Assembly (NCBI GenBank): GCA_027575765.1
Contig: JANBPT010000627.1
Span: forward strand, 1-27,914
Source of the DNA: Tieghemiomyces parasiticus
Taxonomy: Eukaryota > Kickxellomycota > Dimargaritomycetes > Dimargaritales > Dimargaritaceae
Direction: 5' to 3'
DNA length: 27,914 nucleotides
Made by a program: the position numbers and the translations under genes. Below, piece by piece: positions 19,082-27,914 of the stretch; positions within the stretch are counted from its first letter, which is position 1, and every line of letters begins with the position of its first letter. The notes under the pieces were generated by a model. The model made no database searches, was not told where the DNA came from, and saw only the letters and a list, made by a program, of their open reading frames with translations.

Positions 19082-20295
19082 ATGAAGGTACGCTTCATCA
19101 CCGTCGACCTGCCACATCGACGTCGAGAAAGCACCGATGGAGGGCTCATAGAACGAGCGCCACCTCCCACGTTATCCGTCCCTTTGATGCTGTTGGTCGT
19201 CCAGACGGGGACTAATCCATCCATCCGTCGTCATGGGTGCAGTCAAGGGCATTCTTGACGGATGGATATATTCCCGTCTGCACGGTTGGGTCCTCTGAGA
19301 GTGCTCCAGTATAGGACAGATTTTTGTGTTCGTCACACTGGTCGGGTCATTGCATCTAGCTGGGGAAGGGAATACGCCTTTCCCTGCAACGGATCCCTAC
19401 CAGTCGAAGAAACATTGGCCTATCGCCGCTACCCGCGGCCTGCACAGGTTGCCCTCTCGACCCACAGGTGGGCAACGGACCAGCCGAGTTATGCCGATCG
19501 TCAAGATCCCCTTACTAATTCCACTGATTTCTCACCACATCACCCCATCGCTTCACATCACCTCTTTAGCTCAACATTGCCAACCCGGCCACCGGCTGCC
19601 AGAAGCTGATCGACATTGAAGATGAGCGCAAGGTGCGCATCTTCTACGACAAGCGCATCTCCGCTGAGGTCGCTGTCGACTCCCTCGGCGACGAGTGGAA
19701 GGGCTACGTGTTCCGCATTACCGGCGGCAACGACAAGCAGGGTTTCCCCATGATGCAGGGTGTCCTGCTGCCGCACCGTGTCCGCCTGCTCCTGAAGGAG
19801 GGCTCCAAGTGCTACCGTGCCCGCCGCTCTGGTGAGCGCAAGCGCAAGTCCGTTCGCGGTTGCATTGTCGGTTCCGACCTCGCTGTGCTGTCCGTGATCA
19901 TCGTGAAGCAGGGTGAGCAGGATATTCCCGGCCTTACCGACACCTCGATCCCCAAGCGTCTGGGTCCCAAGCGTGCGTCCAAGATCCGCCGCATGTTCAA
20001 CCTGAGCAAGGATGACGATGTGCGCAAGTACGTGATTCGCCGCGAGGTGAAGCCCGCCACCGACGGCAAGCCCGCTAGAACCAAGGCCCCTAAGATTCAG
20101 CGTCTGGTCACCCCCATCACCCTCCAGCGCGAGCGCCGTCGCGTCGCCCTCAAGCGCCGCCAGCAGCAGAAGCTTCGCCAGCAGGCCCAGGAGTACCAGC
20201 AGCTGCTCGCCAAGCACGCTCGTGCCCTCCGCAAGAAGCACGCCTCCTCCCGGAAGCGCTCGGCCTCTGCCCGTGCCGCCGCCGCCCAGGCCTAA
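19082..20295 (+). CDS. RPS6: 40S ribosomal protein S6 (eS6)
   Basis: Exon 1 contributes only ATG AAG (19082-19087); after a 482-nt intron, exon 2 (19570-20295) begins LNIANP, giving [14 protein letters not shown] and 243 aa in all, the normal eS6 length. The protein belongs to the small ribosomal subunit. Diagnostic segments are [69 protein letters not shown]-like YVIRREVKP and [10 protein letters not shown]. The basic tail [11 protein letters not shown] is where TOR/AGC-pathway kinases phosphorylate eS6 in other eukaryotes. Codon use is extremely biased to C/G third positions, as expected for a highly expressed gene. The intron has a TACTAAT branch-like site with no AG between it and the TTTAG acceptor. 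Placing an intron just after the start is common in fungal ribosomal protein genes. Confidence 0.97.
19219..19267 (+). other. Perfect 11-bp hairpin inside the RPS6 intron
   Basis: The arms atccatccgtc (19219-19229) and gacggatggat (19257-19267) are exact complements around a 27-nt loop, in which gtcaag and cttgac can pair as an alternative. A second, imperfect hairpin lies at about 19362-19385. Ribosomal protein introns often host snoRNAs, but I do not see a clear C/D or H/ACA box set, so this is only a structured-RNA candidate. Confidence 0.3.
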
Positions 20296-21193
20296 ATCCT
20301 CTAAAATGATTTAGCATCGTGGTCACATTATAAAAGATTTCATTGTGTTGAGGTGGAATTTTATTTGGTGTGTGGCCATCTCGGCACTTCACGGCCCGTA
20401 TTTTGAATCTGGTCCGTACAAATATACAAACCACCCCTCCCAGCCCTTTCCCTCTCCAACCTACCCTCGGCTCTTACTGTCCTGCCAATGTGTCTAACAA
20501 TGTAGCACTTTCTCCATTACGTTAAGTTTAACCTGATTAGGGGGATGTGTGACGACGCGTGTCGCAGTCAAGAACGCAGCGCGCTAATAAGCGGTGGATA
20601 AGGGGACCGTAACGTGGATTTCGAGATCTTTTTAAAGTTTGATAGTTCTGGTGGCGGGCGAGCTCCAACCCCATCGGAGTATGATGTAGTTCAGGGAAAG
20701 AGAAGATGAGTTAGTCGCTAACTGTCAGCTATGTCACCATCTCAGTGCCGTGGGCTTGCCCCCCCCCCCATTCGTTTCCAACACAAAGGCAAAGTTTGGT
20801 CCAAGACCTGGACTCCAAGTCTTACGCACAATCAGTTTACCCTCCTCTTCCCATAGTAAACGCGGGGCTGCAGCGCACATGACTCGGCTGCACTGGTAAT
20901 GCAACCGACGAATGTGGGCCCTGACTCATTGGCCGGTTATGGAACATATTAATCCTGGCGGCCGCAGCTTACCAACCAAGGGACGTTCCGTATGGGTAGA
21001 ATCACGGTTGGAGGAAGCGGAGAGTCACCAACGACACCATGGAACTGGTTGGCTTTTAATACAAGGTGTATCTCGTTTCTAGGCTCTTCCCTCTGTTCGT
21101 TCTCATTTTTCTAGCAACTTAACATACTCTACGTCCCATACCGGTCCTCCAGCTGTCCAATTTACTTGGCACTGACCTTGGCAAACACCTACA
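20296..21193. other. Intergenic region between RPS6 and the paraoxonase-like gene
   Basis: About 900 bp with no supportable gene on either strand. It contains the RPS6 3' flank, a run of about ten C near 20760, and the promoter of the next gene at its right end. Confidence 0.45.
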
Positions 21194-22561
21194 ATGTATC
21201 CCACTCTCCTGGCATCCTTCGTCACCTTGGTGGCGGTGGCGACCTATCTCCTGTACCCTACAGCCACGACGCTCTACCGTGCGGGTAACCTCTTCGGCAA
21301 CGTGACCCCAGTCAATACCAAGACGTGCCGGTTGGTCACGGCCCCACGCCTCGAAGGCTGTGAGGACATAGCCATCCACCACGACTCTGGTCTCGCGTTC
21401 ATGGCCTGTAGCCCTATTAGTACTCGTATGCAGTGGCTGCCGCCCCAGAATCGGTTCACATACGTCCCCGAAAACGATCACTTCTTGGTGTACAACCTGA
21501 AGGTAAGGAGGGACCCCCGGCTGGCCAGCGGCACTAGTACCTATCTACGTTGAGGTTGACGGAAATGGGAGGGAGAAAGTTAATCACTACCCTAGGACTT
21601 AAAACCCATCATCCGCTGATACTCCTTGGCTGCCCCACCTCCCTTTACTACCTCATGCTGGTATCTACAGAGCGATGAGGTCAGGCCGCTCACCATGGGA
21701 AATTTTGATGGCGAATTCAAAGCTCTCGGGCTCGACGTACGCACATCCGACAGCGACTCGCGCACCGTGGTCATCATGGCGGTCAATCTAGCCTCCACCG
21801 GCTCGGCTGTCGAAATTTTCCACTACCATCTACCACAGCCCGTGACTAACGCCACCGCTAGTACCCAAGGATCAGACCCTCCCCCCCTGCCCACCAAGCT
21901 CATTCACGTTGAGACGGTCCGCCACGACCTAATCCGCACCCCGAACGACGTGGTCATCCTCTCCGACCGCACTTTCTTCGTCACCAACGACCACCACTAC
22001 TATGGCGGACTCAAAGCCGCCTTCGAGCTTCTCACGGCCCGACCCTGGTCCAGCGTGGTTCACCGCCGTGAGGACGGGTCAGTCCAGGTGGCTGTCAATG
22101 ATATCGCGGCCGCGAACGGTATAGTACTCAACCACGACCGCTCGCTGGCCTTCGTAGCAGCCACCGCTGACGCCCAGCTTCACGTGTTTCAAATCGACCC
22201 GGTTTCCGGAAAATTCCAGCGCAAGGAGAGCATTGGGCTCCTGGCGTATCCGGATAATCTGTCCCGCGACCCGGTCAGCGGTGATGTCTACGTGACCGGA
22301 GTGGCCAAGGTTGCCGAGTACCTCAAGTATTGCCAGGCTCCGGATCTGAAAACCACTACGCTGGCCGGGCCCCGTGTCTTTCGTCTTCACAACGCTACGG
22401 AAGCTAGTGGGGTTTTAGGTGTCAATTACGTTGTCGACGAGTTTCTTGTTGAACCCGGGGTGCTTCTACCTACCGGGTCCGTGGCGGCTTTCGATCCCAT
22501 CACTCGTAAGATGCTGATTGGCAGCCTGCTTAGCCCTGGTCTACTCCTATGCCAGTTTTAG
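21194..22561 (+). CDS. Paraoxonase/arylesterase-like six-bladed propeller, catalytic His pair replaced
   Basis: Exons 21194-21502 and 21671-22561 join in phase 0 to give 399 aa. Comparison with mammalian PON1 shows the family along the whole length: an N-terminal signal-anchor (about 4-21), GCEDIAIH (E57, D58), ETVRHDLIRTPNDVV (N195, D196), FFVTNDHHYY, AANGIVLNHD (N252), AYPDNLSRDPVSGDVYV (D298, N299) and a C-terminal GSVAAFDP...MLIGSL. The calcium ligands corresponding to PON1 E53/D54, N168/D169, N224 and D269/N270 are therefore all present. PON1 His115 (PHGI) aligns with L122 (ALGL), and His134 (VNH) with L143 (VNL), so the proposed catalytic dyad is absent. Lactonase or arylesterase activity is thus doubtful. 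It is probably membrane-anchored and lumenal or secreted, as PON proteins are. Confidence 0.85.
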
Positions 22562-23871
22562 CACTAGTGAACAGCGGGAGCGGATGTCACACCCAAGCGT
22601 CTCGAGTATATTGAATATATACGTTTACACGTTGAGAGCGCACCGTGGACAACTTGGCTTGAGGTTGAGATAATGGCTCGAGGCAGCGCCACGGTTTAGC
22701 GACTTAGTCTCTAAACATATATTGTGCTACGGAGAAGGCCTAGTAATACCTGTCACGGTTATTGGAGTTTGCAATCCCAAAGCTGCAAGGGCGAGAACAT
22801 GCATTCTAGGCCAACTGCCACATTAGACCTTATCGCTTCTGGGTTCACTACTAGCCACCATTGTCTAACACATTTTCCTATGGGCCACTATTATAACAGC
22901 GGGCCCGCCTCTCTCCTCTGAAGGCCGAATAATAGTCCATCTTAGTATTTCATTTCCACTTCTCTCAACACGTTCGCAATCGATTCGAAAATATACACGG
23001 GGCATACGCCTCTGGGACACAAAATACACTGCTGACGGGCCTGAGCCTTATACATCGGGTCCACGCTTTACAATTCTGAAGAGTCAGAGTCGAGCCCTCC
23101 TCATTTCAAACCGCCTCTTGCCATTTAGACTTAAGCGTGGACAGTTTGCTGAGGACTTTATTTGCTAAGCGCCATAGCTATCGACTTGAACGTTTACACG
23201 TTTGCCAATTAGCCCGCGAAGCTTCTTAATCCCTTAACAAGCCCCACCGTCGGGTTGCACAATGTCATATTCCCTGTCACATAAGCTGTAATTAATGATG
23301 CTAGCATTTCTTTTATCGCTACTGTCGATCGCTGGTATAGAGGTGAGAACACCGGGCTGGTTTTTACCTATTGCCATGTGGGCATGGTGGCCCCGCGTAT
23401 ACGACATAGGGTAACAAGGATGGCCCTCTGTAGTCAAAACAAAAAAAAAACCGGCAAACGCGACATGGGGTCCAAGCGGTGATGTGGAGCACTTGACGCA
23501 CACTCGTCTGCCGATATCGCCAGTGTGCAACGATCCCCAGGCCACAAACGACCCCAGCCTCATGCGGCGGACGCAGGGTGGAGAGAGGAGCTGCCGCTCC
23601 TCCAACCGGCCAATCGTTGCCACGGGTTCCAGGTGGAGCGGTTGGTGGACTGCCACGTCGGGCCGGCTTGCGCGCCGCTGCTTGACCAAGGTACAGCGCC
23701 TTGGTCACTGCCACGGCCTTGACTTGGTTGCGGCAGGCCTCCAAGTTCCGTGGCCCACTTCCCCCCACTCGTCCGGCTGTTCATTCCCGCTCCGACTCCG
23801 CTTTTCCCCCCTCCACTCTACTCGGCTCCCCATTTCAGCGCCGCTGCCCATCCCCTCGCAAACCCTCAGCC
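22562..23871. other. Intergenic region between the paraoxonase-like gene and HUT1
   Basis: About 1.3 kb without a supportable gene. The 13-mer acgtttacacgtt occurs twice, at 22621-22633 and 23190-23202. An A-run lies near 23440. The right end (about 23760-23871) is a pyrimidine-rich leader that runs into the HUT1 ATG. Confidence 0.45.
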
Positions 23872-24984
23872 ATGTACGACCTGCTCCTCTGCGTGGCAGG
23901 CATCTATGCCTGCTTCCTCAGCTGGGGGGTTCTCCAGGAACGGGTCTCCACGACGCCCTACGAGGGCCAACGTTTCCGCTACTTTATCTTCCTCAACCTC
24001 ATCCAGAGCCTTATCGGCGCCACGGTGGCCGCCGGCTACCTCCGACTCCGCGGGGAACGGCTCAGCCGTCCGCCGGCCGCGCTGCTCCGACGCTACGCCC
24101 AGGCGGCCCTCACTAATGCGTTAGCGTCCCCGTTCGGCTACATGGCGCTCAAGCACATCGACTACCCGACCCTGACCCTCACCAAGTCTTGCAAGCTGGT
24201 TCCTGTGGTCGTCATGAACGCCCTGTTGTACCGCCGCCGGTTCCCGTTCTACAAGTACGTGACGGTGTTTTTGGTCACGCTCGGGGTGTCCGGCTTCATG
24301 CTGCTGCAGACCGCGGGAGGTAAGGCCGGTGCTAAAGGTGCGGCGACCAGCAGCGCGTGGGGCCTCCTGCTCGTACTGGTGAACCTGCTCATGGACGGGG
24401 CGACCAATTCCACGCAGGACCAAATCTTCCACGAGTTTCGTGGGGTGACGGGCCAGCACATGATGTTCTTTATGAACGTACTGGGCGCCGCCAGCATGGC
24501 CCTGTGGTTGCTCAACCCGTGGAACCCCGAGCTCGCGTCGGCCGTGGCCTTCACGCTGCAGTACCCGGCAGTCTGGCGGGACCTACTCCTGTTCTCCCTT
24601 TGCGGTGCCCTCGGCCAGTGCTTCATCTTTTACACCCTGTCGCGGTTTGGCTCGCTCACCCTGGTCACCGTGACCGTCACCCGTAAACTCTTCACCATGC
24701 TCCTATCGGTGTTCTGGTTCGGCCACGAACTGTCCTTTGGCCAGTGGGGGTCCGTCGCCGTCGTGTTCGCCGGAATTGGTCTCGAGGCCCTGGTCAAGCG
24801 TCGCGAGAAACTCCAGCAGATCGCGGCCGCCCCTGCTGCGAAGAAGGCCGACGTGTCGACGACTGTCAAGCCTAAGGCCCCACACGACGAAAAACTGGAC
24901 GCAGCGTGGGGGACTACTGCTGCCAAGGTTGGCCAGGACAAGCCGGGCCAGCTGCGGACCCGCCGCACTCCGCGGAAGCTGTAA
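23872..24984 (+). CDS. HUT1: Hut1/SLC35B1-family nucleotide-sugar (or ATP) transporter of the ER
   Basis: Single exon, 370 aa, mostly hydrophobic with about ten predicted membrane segments, as in the SLC35B family. Hut1 was described as a UDP-galactose transporter homolog and supports ER folding; the animal ortholog SLC35B1 is reported to import ATP into the ER. Visible family segments are the N-terminal GIYACFLSWGVLQERVST, KSCKLVPVVVMNALLYRRRF (105-124), LVNLLMDGATNSTQDQIF, VTVTRKLFTMLLSVFWFGHE (R271-T275 core) and GIGLEALVKRREK. The C-terminal 60 residues are hydrophilic and Lys/Ala-rich, longer than in yeast, and end RKL without a canonical KKxx signal. The start is the first ATG of the frame; the open frame runs further upstream but contains no ATG. 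Substrate cannot be read from the sequence. Confidence 0.93.
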   Translation: MYDLLLCVAGIYACFLSWGVLQERVSTTPYEGQRFRYFIFLNLIQSLIGATVAAGYLRLRGERLSRPPAALLRRYAQAALTNALASPFGYMALKHIDYPTLTLTKSCKLVPVVVMNALLYRRRFPFYKYVTVFLVTLGVSGFMLLQTAGGKAGAKGAATSSAWGLLLVLVNLLMDGATNSTQDQIFHEFRGVTGQHMMFFMNVLGAASMALWLLNPWNPELASAVAFTLQYPAVWRDLLLFSLCGALGQCFIFYTLSRFGSLTLVTVTVTRKLFTMLLSVFWFGHELSFGQWGSVAVVFAGIGLEALVKRREKLQQIAAAPAAKKADVSTTVKPKAPHDEKLDAAWGTTAAKVGQDKPGQLRTRRTPRKL

Positions 24985-25326
24985 TTCAGCTGACCAACCG
25001 CCAAACCTCCTCACCTTTGCCCATGTGTCGTCCACGGCCCCGGGTGGGCTGTTGTAGATCATTCCTTCTCTCCAGGGGTTCTTTGCTTTGTGCAGCCCCC
25101 CCCCTTTTCCATTTCAGCTCCCGCTGTTGCACATACTACGTAGACTTGTACATGCCATTTTCAAGACAGGGTGATTTATCTGCCATTTCGCTATTTAGCC
25201 CAGCTATAGCCGATAAAATATCCGATTTTATCGAACAGAGACCGTGGTTTCACTTGGGTCTTCTTGCTGCGCAATACACAGTTGGAGCACTAGAGCTTTA
25301 CCGAAATGATTGGAATAGCATGCTAT
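24985..25326. other. Convergent 3' region between HUT1 and MAGO
   Basis: About 340 bp between two facing stop codons, with no gene that I can see. It contains a run of about nine or ten C followed by T near 25100 and must carry both 3' UTRs. Confidence 0.45.
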
Positions 25327-26273
25327 CTATATAGGCTTGAGCTGGAGTACACACGTAAAAAGGCCGGAAGGCGCGAAGGGGAGCCGTGGCAATAAAAGGA
25401 AGGTGATCGGTTAGTATCTGGCGAGTACAGGCCTGCGCGAGGTAGACCAGGGTACCTCATCTAGCTGATATTGGTCTGCCGACTTACCTTAAACCGCATG
25501 GCGATGAGGGAAAGCACAAAACACCGTAGATCCTGAGTTAGGTAATAGAAGACGCGCAGACCCTCAGGGTCGTCACTGCGCTGGACCTCAGCCAAACTGG
25601 CGATCTTAGCGGTCTCAAAGGAGATGTGCTCGTTCCCGAGGCGAATTTCAAGCTCCAGCCGGCCGTCACGCTGGGCCTCTGGCCAGTGGCGGTCGTCCTC
25701 CCTAAAGACGAAAAACGGTGATTAGGTAGACGGGGCGGTGTAAGGCAAATGCTTGGTTTCGATATGGTTAGCCTGAGAACACGCGTGATGTTTGGATATC
25801 GAAGTCTTATCAGTCAGGTGCTACCCGGCGTCAGGAGGAAGCTCCTGGACTTACCGCATGACCTCTGAGTCGGCAATGATGCGCTTGATCTCCTCTACTA
25901 CCGTCGGGCTGATTTTCATGTACTTTCGGAGCATGTTTTCGTTACGGTAATTGGAGTTGTTGGCGTAGCGGCAGAACCCATCCCCGTGGATTTCAAACTC
26001 CAGGAACTCGTGGCCAAACCTGCCCTTTTTGCCATCGCTGTCAGCAGGGTAGAGATGTCAGACATGACGTGGCGGTGACGAGGATTAGTTGTGGTGCTAA
26101 GGCGAGCAAGTGAAAGTTTCCCTCATTGTGGTTGTCCGACCAGGAAAAGGTCAATTACAACGGACACTCTTGGGCCGGGGATGTGTTGGGACCACCATGC
26201 CAAGTCAAGTCCGGTGACCGTGAAGGTCGGAAAAGCCTTACTAGTAGCGGAGGAAGAACTGGTTGTCGGTCAT
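25327..26273 (-). CDS. MAGO: Mago nashi homolog, exon junction complex core subunit
   Basis: Exons 26273-26242, 26037-25855, 25701-25488 and 25341-25327; phases agree, 147 aa, one longer than human MAGOH. Mago binds Y14 and locks eIF4A3 on spliced mRNA as part of the nuclear exon junction complex. Recognised segments are [79 protein letters not shown] and the C-terminal FK|LKPI, matching the family FKIKPI end. The last exon is only 15 nt (LKPI and stop). Its intron has an exact TACTAAC (25416-25410), and the first AG after it is the acceptor used, which supports this micro-exon. YYDGKKG replaces the usual YYVGHKG. Confidence 0.95.
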
Positions 26274-26667
26274 GGCGGGAAAGGAAATAATGAGCAGTTG
26301 AGTCAAGATGCAATATGAAATCAGAAGTGGCGTAGGGTGGCTAAGGGATGCGGGCGATGTCAGATAAATGGACTGCATGGCTTCTGCGGGGCAACGACAT
26401 TTTACGTGCACGAAAAGTGTCGCCTTCCGTGGTGGTAGCCAGTCGAAGACCCCCAAAAGTAAATGCACCCCTTTGCCTCCCAGCTGGACATGCTCTGCAA
26501 GCGCTAACGATGCTGCTGGCCTCTATCGGGTAGGGTTCAGGGTTAAGCCAGTGCAGTAGTCTATATCGCAACAGGCCGTCTGGACCAAGCACCGGATACT
26601 GGTGGCCACTCGTTACTCTGACCCATGTGTTCTGTCGTTTATTGTTTTTTTAAGCGAGAAACTCGGC
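26274..26667. other. MAGO promoter / USE1 3' flank
   Basis: About 390 bp between the USE1 stop and the MAGO start, both genes on the minus strand. No coding frame is supportable; it holds the USE1 3' UTR and the MAGO promoter. Confidence 0.45.
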
Positions 26668-27361
26668 TCAGTGGCGCTTTGGGAAGAGACGAATCACAAA
26701 GTAAACTAGCATGAACAGGAGACACACGGCCAGGATGATGGACCAGGTGAGCCACGTCGTGCCCCAAGCCTTCTTGCTGTACGTACCGAGCCGTGTTCCC
26801 TGACGTGCCAGCCGCGTTTGGTTCTCGCCCATGGCCTCCTGGGCGTCGCGCATCGTCTAATCAGGTCAAGTAAAGGGCGGGTTAGGTTTAGTGGGGTTAA
26901 TGGGCTTCGGCTAACCGCAGGCGAGTCAAGCGGAGCAGGGTGTCGTGACCGCTCTCCTTCGGAACCAGTCCGCCAGAGTGCCTTAAACAGTCCAAGTCGT
27001 TCAGCAGCACTCACCTTGGTATCCTTCTCAAGCGTCTCTTTGAACAGATGACTGTTGCCCTTAAGCACCTGGGCCATGCGTACGAGGTCGTCGGTGAGCT
27101 CATCCTGAACCTGGCGGTGTTGGGTCAACAGCCGGTCGGTCTGTTCCTCATTGGGGGCGTCGGGCGCGTATTTGCGTTGGCGAAACGAGTTACCTTCCCG
27201 CATCGGGCAGTAAGTGGGGCCAGAGAGGGTAGCGGCGCGGGGCAAGAGGTCGAGGTTAAGGCACGAGAGGAGATACGGTACTGTCGAGCAATGGTGGGGT
27301 TCGAATGGGGCCAGTTTGAGCGAAGTGAGAATTGTATTTAAGACGGTAACTAGAGAGGCGG
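26668..27361 (-). CDS. USE1: Use1-type SNARE, N-terminus unresolved
   Basis: The C-terminal half is clear: last exon 26856-26668 and the exon ending at 27015 (donor AAG|GTGAGT), joined in phase 0. Use1 is the ER SNARE that acts with Ufe1, Sec20 and Sec22 in Golgi-to-ER retrograde fusion. Seen: a SNARE-type coiled coil from EEQTDRLLTQHRQVQDEL to GENQTRLARQGTRLGTYS, with EKDTK aligned to the aspartate reported at the Use1 zero layer, then a tail anchor WLTWSIILAVCLLFMLVYFV and a short basic end (LFPKRH). The upstream exon boundary is uncertain. The frame stays open to an acceptor-like CCTTACAG at 27362, which I used as a provisional limit; the first ATG in the frame is at 27203, but starting there would leave out the N-terminal domain expected from 240-260 aa relatives. 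Any first exon must lie between 27362 and about 27700. Confidence 0.8.
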
Positions 27362-27853
27362 CTGTAAGGAAAGGACCCGGCAGCGTAGGGTCGTGTCAAT
27401 ATCCGGGAGCTGGGTCCCCAAGTTTAACTGGTGTCCGTTGGGGCGGCTTCGTCGGGGGCTCTAACATCCCATTGCATTGGGCAACTGAGGGCTATAGGGT
27501 TTTAGTCTCGGGGAGAGGGGAAGTCCAGGTCGCTGACACAGGTGGCTGGGGGGGGGTATCCTACTCCCTCATCCTGCAGGTCTGGTACCGCTGTGAGGTT
27601 TCTGACCGTGCCAAGCCCATCCGGACCCATTGCTGACCTGGAGCCAGTCTTCGCGCTCCTAGAGACACCACAACGAATTCGCACACACACACCTGACCGG
27701 CCATTACCATTCCGCATCAAGTCTCGCTGCGGTCATCTCCAGTCTGTGACATCTGGCAAGTCTGTGCCTGCTATTCTACTTGCCCTCCTTATCCTTTCTA
27801 TTACCTCTCCCCATTGCCCACCTTACCGTATCCTGCCTTCCCACCGCCCACCA
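27362..27853. promoter_or_regulatory. Divergent region between USE1 and the right-edge gene
   Basis: Contains the 5' end of USE1 (possibly a short first exon, for example from an ATG at 27477) and the promoter of the + gene at 27854. A G-run of about nine lies near 27549 and a short CA repeat near 27682. The last 130 bp are strongly pyrimidine-rich and end in CCACCATG, a good start context. Confidence 0.4.
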
Positions 27854-27914
27854 TGATTCTCCTGGAACCTAATAGCTACATCCTTGAGGAGTCTCTACTC
27901 CAGCGGTTCAACAG
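27854..27914 (+). CDS. 5' end of an unidentified gene (truncated by the window)
   Basis: An ATG in the context CGCCCACCATGA opens a frame that runs off the window after 20 codons: MILLEPNSYILEESLLQRFN. A pyrimidine-rich leader precedes it, as for the other + genes here. The fragment is too short for me to name a family; the first exon may end just beyond the window. Confidence 0.5.

Noticed and set aside
19558..20241. 227-codon antisense ORF across RPS6
   Set aside because: It mirrors the highly biased codons of RPS6 on the other strand; the translation is Leu/Ala/Gly-rich without any domain.
27285..27320. tRNA T-loop-like GGTTCGAAT near 27299
   Set aside because: No acceptor, D or anticodon stems can be formed around it; no other tRNA-like segment was found in the window.

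Overview
This window looks like nuclear DNA of a filamentous or early-diverging (non-Saccharomycotina) fungus. The genes are fungal/eukaryotic housekeeping genes: an Erf2-type DHHC palmitoyltransferase, Dph2, a Vma12/TMEM199 V-ATPase assembly factor, a Ptc2-type PP2C, ribosomal protein S6, a Hut1/SLC35B1 transporter, Mago nashi and the Use1 SNARE. Many carry spliceosomal introns of about 120-210 nt with GTAAGT-like donors and CTAAC/TACTAAC-like branch sites. Intron richness plus a Mago gene argues against budding yeasts; an early-diverging lineage is an inference from general style, not a firm placement.

Layout. Positions 1-2754 are AT-leaning, strongly CpG-depleted and without a recognisable gene. 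Positions 2755-3792 hold two diverged 405-bp LTR-like repeats facing each other across a 220-bp spacer, each bounded by a 4-bp gtat/gcat flank. From about 3.8 kb on the sequence is CpG-rich gene space: ERF2 (-, intronless), a small unknown three-exon gene (+), DPH2 (-, 12 exons), VMA12-like (+, 4 exons, divergent from DPH2), a weak candidate small gene (-), PP2C (+, 3 exons), RPS6 (+, 2 exons, 6-nt first coding exon), a paraoxonase-like protein (+, 2 exons), HUT1 (+, intronless), MAGO (-, 4 exons, 15-nt last exon), USE1 (-, N-terminus unresolved) and the first 20 codons of an unidentified gene (+) at the right edge. Exons were reconstructed by hand; for the genes given high confidence the splice phases agree at every junction and the total length fits the family.

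The genes do not form one pathway. Several concern the endomembrane system (Erf2, Vma12-like, Hut1, Use1), and others concern translation (RPS6, and Dph2 which modifies eEF2) and RNA processing (Mago), which is ordinary for a fungal chromosome arm. I found no bacterial-style system, CRISPR array, tRNA or rRNA gene. The points most worth a second look are the paraoxonase-like protein with both catalytic histidines replaced, the LTR pair sitting at a sharp CpG boundary, the small unknown three-exon gene, and the hydrophobic upstream ORF overlapping the ERF2 start.
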